Assembly: GCA_044507605.1 (NCBI GenBank)
Contig: JBIQJI010000027.1
Coordinates: 1-64,000, forward strand
Length of the DNA stretch: 64,000 bases
Source: Thermopolyspora sp044507605
Lineage (GTDB): Bacteria > Actinomycetota > Actinomycetes > Streptosporangiales > Streptosporangiaceae
Reading direction: 5' to 3'
Part shown: one piece after another, positions 58,856 to 64,000 of the stretch
Numbering within the stretch: the first letter of the stretch is position 1
Layout of the letters: each line of letters begins with the position of its first letter
Translations under genes and position numbers: made by a program
Notes under the pieces: model-generated
Seen by the model: only the letters and a program-made list of their open reading frames with translations
The model's database searches: none
What the model was told of the DNA's origin: nothing

Positions 58856-59656
58856 ATGCCCCGGTGGATCATCGAGCAACCCGAGCGGCTCACGTTCGGG
58901 CGGGTGGAGTCGCTCAGCGTACGCATCGTGGCCGGACGACTCGCCATCCTCGCCAGCGACGGGCCACCGGGCCTGGAGGTCAGCGCCATCGACTCGTCAC
59001 CCCTCATCGTGACCCACGACGACGATGGCCGGCTGACCGTGGCCTACAAGGACCTGACCTGGGACGGCATCCTCGGCTGGCTGCGCGCCGGCCGCCGCTC
59101 CACCACGATCACCCTGACCGTGCCGAAGGACTGCCTCGTGCAGGCCGGCGTGATCTCCGCGTCCGCGGTCGTCGCCGGCCTGGAGCAGCGCACCAGCGTC
59201 AAAAGCGTCTCCGGCGAGGTCGTGCTCGACGGCGTCAGCGGCGACATCCACGCCGAGAGCGTCTCCGGCCCCCTTGAAAGCCGCGGCCTGACCGGCGACC
59301 TGACGTTCACCAGCGTCTCCGGCGAACTCACCGTCGCCGACGCGTCCCCGCGCCGCCTGAAAGCCAACACCGTGTCGGGCCGCATCACCGCCGACCTCCG
59401 GCTCGCCCCCACCGGCCACGTCACCCTGACGAGCATCTCCGGCGCGGTCGTCGTACGGCTCCCGGCCACCGTCGACACCGACGTGTCCCTCCGCTCGACG
59501 GCCGGCCGGGTCTCGACCGCGTTCGACGGTCTGCACGGCTGCGATCACCCCGGCGCCCGTTCTGTCACCGGCCGGCTCGGCGGCGGCATGGCCAGCCTGT
59601 CGGCCACCACCGTGTCCGGCGGCGTCACCCTGCTGCGAGGAGAAGACCACAAATGA
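58856..59656 (+). CDS. DUF4097 family beta-strand repeat protein
   Basis: The 266-residue protein is built of regular beta-helix-like repeats with the recurring phrase SVSGE/SVSG (VKSVSGEVVLDGVSGDIHAE, ESVSGPLESRGLTGDLTF, TSVSGELTVADA, NTVSGRITADLRL), typical of DUF4097/adhesin-like putative proteins. There is no signal peptide or membrane helix, so it should be cytoplasmic. The ATG at 58856 has GGAGGG eight bases upstream; an ATG five bases earlier is out of frame. Its stop overlaps the padR start as ATGA. DUF4097-PadR pairs are common in actinomycetes; the role is unknown. Confidence 0.85.
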   Translation: MPRWIIEQPERLTFGRVESLSVRIVAGRLAILASDGPPGLEVSAIDSSPLIVTHDDDGRLTVAYKDLTWDGILGWLRAGRRSTTITLTVPKDCLVQAGVISASAVVAGLEQRTSVKSVSGEVVLDGVSGDIHAESVSGPLESRGLTGDLTFTSVSGELTVADASPRRLKANTVSGRITADLRLAPTGHVTLTSISGAVVVRLPATVDTDVSLRSTAGRVSTAFDGLHGCDHPGARSVTGRLGGGMASLSATTVSGGVTLLRGEDHK

Positions 59657-60462
59657 GCCCTGTCTTCGGTCATGGGCGGCTCCGCCTGTACCTGCTGAAG
59701 CTGCTGGAGGAGAGCCCTCGCCACGGCTACGAGGTGATCCGGCTGCTGCAGGACCGCTTCCTCGGCGTCTACTCCCCCTCACCCGGCACCATCTACCCGC
59801 GCCTGGCCCGGCTGGAGGAGGAAGGCCTCGTCACCCACGAGGTCATCGACGGCAAAAAGGTCTTCACCATCACCGACAAGGGCCGCGCCGAGCTCAACGA
59901 CCGGCTCGACGAGCTGGCCGAGCTCGAAGAGGAGATCTCCACCTCGGTCCGCGACATCGCCCGCGAGGTCAAGGAGGACGTGCGCGACACCGTACGCTCC
60001 CTGCGCGACGAGCTGACCCAGATGGCCCGCGAGGTCCGCCGCCAGACCGCCGGCTCGGCCAGGTCGACCTGGGAGCAGCAGAAGCAGGACTGGCGCCACG
60101 AGCGGCAGCGCCAGCGCGAAGAATGGCGCCGCCAGCGCCAGCTGCACAAGGAGGAGCTGCGCCGCCACCGCGAGCGCTGGAAGAACGAGGCCGAGCGCTG
60201 GAAGCGCGACTGGCACCGCCTCTGGGAGCAGACCTGGGCCGTGGGCGGCTGGGGCGAAACGGCGCAGCTCACCGGCGCCCGCGCCGAGAACGACGCCGAA
60301 CTGGGCCGCCTCCTCGCCGACTTCGTCGAAACCATCCGCCACGAGGCCGCCATCACCGAACTGACCGACTCCACCCTCGCCTACTGCCGCGACGCCCTCG
60401 ACGACGTCGCCGCCCGCATCCGCGAGGCCCTGCGTCACGACGAAACCGACCGGAAACACTGA
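59653..60462 (+). CDS. PadR-family transcriptional regulator with long charged insert
   Basis: The 269-residue protein has an N-terminal PadR winged helix (LRLYLLKLLEESPRHGYEVI, GVYSPSPGTIYPRLARLEEEGL, VFTITDKGRAELNDRL). It then has an unusual central region of about 90 residues rich in Arg, Gln, Glu and Trp (WEQQKQDWRHERQRQREEWR, then WKNEAERWKRDWHRLWEQTW) that should form a long helix with Trp spaced mostly seven residues apart. The last 75 residues return to a normal helical form. PadR proteins usually have 110-180 residues, so this one is extended. It is coupled to the DUF4097 gene by ATGA and probably represses its own operon. Confidence 0.87.
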   Translation: MSPVFGHGRLRLYLLKLLEESPRHGYEVIRLLQDRFLGVYSPSPGTIYPRLARLEEEGLVTHEVIDGKKVFTITDKGRAELNDRLDELAELEEEISTSVRDIAREVKEDVRDTVRSLRDELTQMAREVRRQTAGSARSTWEQQKQDWRHERQRQREEWRRQRQLHKEELRRHRERWKNEAERWKRDWHRLWEQTWAVGGWGETAQLTGARAENDAELGRLLADFVETIRHEAAITELTDSTLAYCRDALDDVAARIREALRHDETDRKH

Positions 60463-60566
60463 TCACCGCCTACCGGGCGAGCCCGGATATCTCCCGCACC
60501 CCCGCCAGATCACCCGGCCGAAACGGCCACGGTGCGGAACCTGGGCGCCGTGGCTCCCGGCGGGCG

Positions 60567-60740
60567 GTGGGCGCGGGAATCGCCGTCACCGGTCTCGGTC
60601 TCGCGCTCGACCACGTCACCGCGCTGCTGTGCATAGGTCCGGCCGGTGACCCCGCGTGGGCATTGTGGGCAGCGGCCCTCATGCTGATCGCCGGATGGCC
60701 GGGCCGTTCCGATCCGCCCACCGACCGGGGCGCACCATGA
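60567..60740 (+). CDS. Possible small hydrophobic protein (weak)
   Basis: From a GTG at 60567 a 57-residue frame contains two hydrophobic stretches (VGAGIAVTGLGLALDHVTAL and PAWALWAAALMLIAGWPG) and ends DPPTDRGAP. No convincing ribosome binding site or family is seen, and the frame is open far upstream inside padR in another phase. It may be a small membrane protein or chance. Confidence 0.22.
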   Translation: MGAGIAVTGLGLALDHVTALLCIGPAGDPAWALWAAALMLIAGWPGRSDPPTDRGAP

Positions 60741-60934
60741 CCCTGCAATTCAATGACGAATAGAGCGAAACGGCACTTTTCGGCGACGCGCCGACCGGCC
60801 ACATGTCGACGAAATACCAGAAAATACAGAATACGCCCAAAATTTGGCATAATACCTTTCCAACAAGCAACTCCACCATCCCTACTTGATGCGCAGAAAC
60901 CGGCTTTTGGGTCGACCGGATCGGTCATCGCTCG

Positions 60935-60940
60935 TAAAGT
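60935..60940 (+). promoter_or_regulatory. Leaderless -10 element of the MgtC-type gene
   Basis: TAAAGT lies at -12 to -7 relative to the ATG at 60947. TCGACC, 17 bp upstream (60912-60917), matches four of six -35 positions. No ribosome binding site is present, which agrees with a leaderless mRNA. Confidence 0.45.
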
Positions 60941-60946
60941 GGGGTG

Positions 60947-61663
60947 ATGATTCTCGCTTATGTCGGTGAGCCGAGTGGACAAGGATGGTTTCAGGTCGCC
61001 GAGCTCGCAGTGGCGCTGGTGCTCTCCGCGCTGATCGGGCTGGAGCGGGAGGTCAGACAGAAAAGCGCCGGGCTGCGCACCCACACGCTGGTCGGGTTCG
61101 CGTCGGCGCTCATCGTCCTGGTGTCCAAGTACGGGTTCACCGATGTCCTCAGCGAGCACATCACGCTGGACCCCTCGCGGGTCGCGGCGCAGATCGTGTC
61201 CGGCATCGGGTTCATCGGCGGCGGGCTGATCTTCGTGCGTCGCGACGCCGTGCGGGGGCTCACCACGGCGGCCGTGGTGTGGCTCACCGCGGCGGTCGGC
61301 ATGGCGGCCGGGGCCGGGCTGCTGCTGCTCGCCGTGCTGGTGACGGCTGGGCACTTCCTGGTGGTGTTCGGGTTCACGCCGCTGGTGGCGCGGCTGCCCC
61401 GGTCGAAGTACTCGGCGACGTGGCTGCTGATCAGATACGTCAACGGGCGCGGCGCCCTGCGCGACGCGCTGGCCGAGTGCACCAGGCGCAACTTCACCGT
61501 GAGCAACCTGTCGGTCGAGCAGCGCGAGGACCGGCAGGGCATCGCGACCGTGCGGGTGCTGATCCGGGGCGGCGGGCCGGTGACCGACCTGACGACGGCG
61601 CTGTCGGAGGTCGATGGCATGGTGAGCGTGTCCAGCGACGAGGAGGACGCCGCCCCCATGTGA
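60947..61663 (+). CDS. MgtC/SapB-family membrane protein
   Basis: The 238-residue protein has an N-terminal MgtC membrane domain of about five helices: VAELAVALVLSALIGLEREV (family signature with the conserved LIGLEREV), GLRTHTLVGFASALIVLVS, IGFIGGGLIFV and GLTTAAVVWLTAAVGMAAGAG. The soluble ACT-like C-terminal domain includes IATVRVLIRGGGPVTD. MgtC proteins support growth at low magnesium and inside host cells by interacting with ATP synthase or transporters; the role here is inferred from family only. The ATG at 60947 is preferred over a GTG one codon earlier because of the -10 position. Confidence 0.88.
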   Translation: MILAYVGEPSGQGWFQVAELAVALVLSALIGLEREVRQKSAGLRTHTLVGFASALIVLVSKYGFTDVLSEHITLDPSRVAAQIVSGIGFIGGGLIFVRRDAVRGLTTAAVVWLTAAVGMAAGAGLLLLAVLVTAGHFLVVFGFTPLVARLPRSKYSATWLLIRYVNGRGALRDALAECTRRNFTVSNLSVEQREDRQGIATVRVLIRGGGPVTDLTTALSEVDGMVSVSSDEEDAAPM

Positions 61664-61676
61664 TCCGCCTGCCGGC

Positions 61677-62498
61677 TCAGCGGGCGAGCCTGCCCAGCAG
61701 GGCGGCGGCGACGCTGACGGCGACGGCCAGGGCGACGATCAGCACGCCGAAGTCGAGGCCGAGCCGGGCGGGGGTGCCGATGAGCAGGCCGCGCAGCGCC
61801 TCGACCTGGTAGCTGAGCGGGTTGATGTGGCTGAGCACCTTGAGCCAGCCCGGCATGAGGTCGACCGGGTAGAGGGCGTTCGACCCGAAGAACAGCGGCA
61901 TGGTGATGGCCTGGCCGATGCCCATCAGCCGTTCCCGCGACAGGGCGAGTCCGGCGATCACGATGGACAGGCAGCAGAAGAACGCCGAGCCGAGAACGAG
62001 GATCGCGGCCGCGCCGAGCAGATTCAGCGGGTCGGCCGTCATCGTCACGCCCAGGATCGCCGCCAGGATCAGCACGATGATCCCCTGCACGAGGGCCCGC
62101 ACCCCCGCCGCGAACGCCTTGCCGGTGACGAGGGCCGTGCGCGGCGTCGGGGTCACCAGCAGCTTGGCCAGCACGCCGGCGTCGCGTTCCCAGATGATCT
62201 GGATGCCGTAGAAGATCGCGATGAACAGGGCGGACTGGGCGAGGATGCCCGGGGCCAGGTAGTCCAGGTACGGGATGTTCCCGGTCGGGATGACCCTGAT
62301 GCGGGTGAACGTCGTACCGAAGATCAGCAGCCAGAGGGCCGGCTGGATCGCCCGGGTGAGCAGTTCGCTGCGGTCACGGCGGAGCTTCTGCAGCTCGACC
62401 AGGCACATGGCGCCGACCCGCGAGACGAGGATGGCGAGCTGCCGGGCCGGCCCGGGCTCAGCCGAGACGTCGTGCGGTGCGTCGAGCAGCGCGGACAT
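61677..62498 (-). CDS. ABC-2 type exporter permease (DrrB-like)
   Basis: The 273-residue inner-membrane protein of the ABC2_membrane family has six helices, for example AIQPALWLLIFGTTFTRI, LAPGILAQSALFIAIFYG, ALVQGIIVLILAAILGV, LVLGSAFFCCLSIVIAGLAL and LDFGVLIVALAVAVSVAAAL, plus the re-entrant PLFFGSNALYPVDLMPGWL motif. It forms the channel of a drug or lipid exporter with the overlapping ATPase. The ATG at 62498 lies 41 bp inside the ATPase gene, an unusually long overlap. It converges with the MgtC-type gene with 13 bp between stops. Confidence 0.9.
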   Translation of the reverse strand: MSALLDAPHDVSAEPGPARQLAILVSRVGAMCLVELQKLRRDRSELLTRAIQPALWLLIFGTTFTRIRVIPTGNIPYLDYLAPGILAQSALFIAIFYGIQIIWERDAGVLAKLLVTPTPRTALVTGKAFAAGVRALVQGIIVLILAAILGVTMTADPLNLLGAAAILVLGSAFFCCLSIVIAGLALSRERLMGIGQAITMPLFFGSNALYPVDLMPGWLKVLSHINPLSYQVEALRGLLIGTPARLGLDFGVLIVALAVAVSVAAALLGRLAR

Positions 62499-63327
62499 TG
62501 CGCATCCCTTCTCCTGTCTCGTTCTCGGCGATGGTGCCGCCGGTGACCGAGCGGAAGACGTCGTCGAGGGTGGCGTCGGGGCCGATCTCGGCCTCGAGCT
62601 CGCCGGGGGTGCCGCAGGCGCGGATCCGGCCGCGGTGCATGAGGGCGACCCGGTCGCAGTGCTGGTCGGCCTCCTCCATGTAGTGGGTCGTGACGAGCAC
62701 CGTCATGCCGGTTTCGTCGCGCACCTGCCCGATGCGCTCCCACACGCTCGACCGCGCGACGGGGTCGAGCCCGATGGTCGGTTCGTCGAGGATCAGCAGC
62801 CGGGGTGCGCTGACGAGGGCCTGGGCCAGTTCGAGCCGCCGCACCATGCCGCCGGAGTACGTCGTCACCCGCCGGTCCGCCTCGTCGACCAGGCCCACGG
62901 CCTCCAGCACCGCGTGGATCCGCTCGGCCCGCTTGGCGCGCGGCACGTCGAACAGGCGGGCGAACAGGGCGACGTTCTCCCGGCCGCTGAGCGCAGAGTC
63001 GGCGGACAGCTGCTGCGGCACGTAGCCGATGAGCCGGCGTACGGCCATGCGCCGCCGGGCGACGTCGATCCCGAACACCTCGATCGAGCCGGGGTCGGCC
63101 GGCAGCAGTGTCGTGATCTTGCGGATCGTGGTCGTCTTGCCTGCGCCGTTCGGCCCGAGCAGGCCGAACACCTCGCCCCTGCGGATCTCCAGGTCGATGC
63201 CGTCGACGGCCACGCTGTCGCCGAAGGCGTGCCGCAGGCCGGTGCAGCGCACCGCGATGTCGGTCAAGGTCCTCACCCCGTCGGTCGGTTCCGGTGGGGG
63301 ATCGATACCTGCTGTGTCAGCTCTCAT
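62458..63327 (-). CDS. ABC exporter ATPase (DrrA-like)
   Basis: The 289-residue ATPase of the daunorubicin-resistance type has Walker A GLLGPNGAGKTTTIRKI, Q-loop IGYVPQQLSADS, signature YSGGMVRRLELAQAL, Walker B LLILDEPTIGLDP and switch His in VLVTTHYMEEA, followed by the DrrA C-terminal segment LEAEIGPDATLDDVFRSVTGG. It would drive export of a hydrophobic drug or lipid with the next gene product. ATG at 63327, overlapping the MarR gene end by 11 bp. The order MarR-ATPase-permease suggests a ligand-induced efflux operon. Confidence 0.92.
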   Translation of the reverse strand: MRADTAGIDPPPEPTDGVRTLTDIAVRCTGLRHAFGDSVAVDGIDLEIRRGEVFGLLGPNGAGKTTTIRKITTLLPADPGSIEVFGIDVARRRMAVRRLIGYVPQQLSADSALSGRENVALFARLFDVPRAKRAERIHAVLEAVGLVDEADRRVTTYSGGMVRRLELAQALVSAPRLLILDEPTIGLDPVARSSVWERIGQVRDETGMTVLVTTHYMEEADQHCDRVALMHRGRIRACGTPGELEAEIGPDATLDDVFRSVTGGTIAENETGEGMRNVRAARRTARRLG

Positions 63328-63793
63328 GCGCGCCCTCCGTCAGCTCGTCGAGCAGCCGGCCCAGGGCCGGCAGCGCGGACTCGATCGCGGCGACGTCCGC
63401 TTCGGGGAGCCGGGCCAGGGCCTGGCCGACCAGCTGCGCCCGGGTGCTGCGCCAGGCGGCCAGCCGGCGGTGCGCCGCCTCGCCGAGCTCCAGCCGGGCC
63501 GCGCGGCGGTCGGTGGGGTCGACGTGACGCACCAGCATTCCCGCGTCGATGAGCTGGTTGACCAGGGTGCTCACCGAGTTGCCCGCGAGGTGCAGTTCCC
63601 GCGCGGCGGCGGCGACACCGATTCCGGGCCGCTGCTCCACCACCCACAGCAGTTCGATCTGTGTCTGCCGCAACCGGGGCCCGGGCAGTTCGGCCCGCAG
63701 CCTCCGGCGCACGACCCGCCGCAGCCCCAGCACGATCGACATCACCCGCTCGGCCAGCGGGACATCGCCGACGTCCGCCCGCGATCCAGTCAC
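63317..63793 (-). CDS. MarR-family transcriptional regulator
   Basis: The 158-residue winged-helix regulator has RQTQIELLWVVEQRPGIGVA, AARELHLAGNSVSTLVNQLI (recognition helix), GMLVRHVDPTDRRAARLEL (wing) and a helical C-terminus. It probably represses the exporter operon it heads. I choose the GTG at 63793: TATCTT lies exactly at -12 to -7 with TTGGTA 18 bp further up, so the mRNA would be leaderless. The longer TTG start at 63829 would place coding sequence over this promoter. An imperfect inverted repeat (63802-63824) sits between -10 and -35. Confidence 0.85.
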   Translation of the reverse strand: MTGSRADVGDVPLAERVMSIVLGLRRVVRRRLRAELPGPRLRQTQIELLWVVEQRPGIGVAAAARELHLAGNSVSTLVNQLIDAGMLVRHVDPTDRRAARLELGEAAHRRLAAWRSTRAQLVGQALARLPEADVAAIESALPALGRLLDELTEGAHES

Positions 63794-63796
63794 TCG

Positions 63797-63831
63797 ACCA
63801 AGATAACTCTTAATCAGACTTATTACCAAGA
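63797..63831 (-). promoter_or_regulatory. Leaderless marR promoter with operator-like repeats
   Basis: On the minus strand -35 TTGGTA, 18-bp spacer and -10 TATCTT (63805-63800) end six bases before the GTG at 63793. An imperfect inverted repeat (AATAAGTCT, 5-base centre, AGAGTTATC; seven of nine pairs) lies at 63802-63824. The heptamer TCTTGGT occurs twice, 28 bp apart. This fits autorepression by MarR. Confidence 0.5.
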
Positions 63832-63930
63832 CTCACCTTTTATGCCTGGTCAGCGCTCTGCGATGCGGATGTAATGCGGTGTTCGAGAAACCACGTTGCG
63901 GCAAGCGTGACGCCATCATTACATTCCGTG

Positions 63931-63936
63931 TTGACA
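63931..63936 (+). promoter_or_regulatory. Consensus -35 hexamer before the edge gene
   Basis: A perfect TTGACA lies 34 bp before the GTG at 63970. The hexamer 17 bp downstream is GAGGCT, a poor -10, so promoter activity is only possible. Confidence 0.35.
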
Positions 63937-63969
63937 TTTCGATGCCGGGTGGCGAGGCTGGACTGACTC

Positions 63970-64000
63970 GTGCGCAGGACGACGGTGCGGATCGACGAGA
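63970..64000 (+). CDS. Start of a probable VapB-type antitoxin gene (cut by window edge)
   Basis: Only ten codons are visible: VRRTTVRIDE from a GTG at 63970. This pattern is typical of the ribbon-helix-helix start of VapB-type antitoxins (M-x-RTTVRID/E). Length, partner toxin and true start cannot be judged here. Confidence 0.4.
   Translation, partial: MRRTTVRIDE

Larger units (their letters stand above)
60463..60946. other. Mostly non-coding region before the MgtC-type gene, AT-rich second half
   Basis: The first 280 bp have normal high GC and may hold one tiny hydrophobic ORF (60567-60740). From about 60750 to 60900 the sequence is clearly AT-rich for this genome (for example GAAAATACAGAATACGCCC and AAAATTTGGCATAATACC). 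It lacks any ORF I can support and does not show the conserved core of an M-box magnesium riboswitch that I can recognise. Foreign DNA or a regulatory leader are both possible. Confidence 0.5.

Noticed and set aside
60741..60946. M-box magnesium riboswitch before the MgtC-type gene
   Set aside because: I could not find the conserved M-box core, and the -10 position points to transcription starting at the ATG.

Overview
The window is high-GC DNA with GTG and TTG starts, 1-8 bp start/stop overlaps and several genes with no ribosome binding site. Those traits, plus a GlgE-type glycogen pathway, a Kgd-type 2-oxoglutarate enzyme followed by a DUF6104 gene, tandem Ser/Thr kinases and a CebR-type cellulase operator, point to a filamentous actinomycete, most likely of the Streptosporangiales (Nonomuraea-like). 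This placement is inferred from gene content. No rRNA, tRNA, CRISPR array, insertion sequence or phage gene was recognised.

Left part (1-8.5 kb, all minus strand): two adjacent paralogous Ser/Thr kinases (the first cut by the window edge), a YbaK-type editing protein, and a tightly coupled four-gene operon: coiled-coil protein, PP-loop protein with a QueC-type zinc motif, M55 D-aminopeptidase and flavin amine oxidase. This operon is the best candidate here for an undescribed system.

8.5-22.5 kb: alpha-glucan metabolism. glgP is divergent from glgE-treS-mak, and glgB lies 3.8 kb further on. The gap between mak and glgB holds accessory genes: an intact DUF6247 antitoxin-like gene with a frameshifted RelE-like toxin, a membrane-anchored domain protein, a methyltransferase remnant, and an ATGA-coupled operon of three membrane-anchored proteins.

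22.5-33.3 kb: SppA protease, a polytopic membrane protein, a flavin reductase, a four-gene glycine-betaine-type ABC importer with every junction overlapping, a tail-anchored sigma-like protein with five-residue repeats, and a KstR-like TetR repressor with an operator at its own start.

33.6-41.7 kb: GDP-mannose 4,6-dehydratase divergent from glycosyltransferase, methyltransferase and alpha-toroid genes, a convergent second methyltransferase, a Zn alcohol dehydrogenase preceded by a TetR-type site, a STAS anti-anti-sigma factor, and separate reductase and deaminase genes resembling the two halves of RibD.

41.7-54.4 kb: a six-gene sugar uptake and catabolism operon headed by a ROK regulator with a clear leaderless promoter; a metallo-beta-lactamase-fold protein and a small acidic protein ending at a terminator; a Xi-class GST-like reductase; and a secreted GH9 cellulase under a perfect TGGGAGCGCTCCCA box.

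54.4-64 kb: kgd/sucA and its DUF6104 partner, a DUF4097-PadR operon with a palindromic operator around its promoter, an MgtC-family protein, a MarR-DrrA-DrrB-type exporter operon, and the first codons of a probable antitoxin gene at the right edge.
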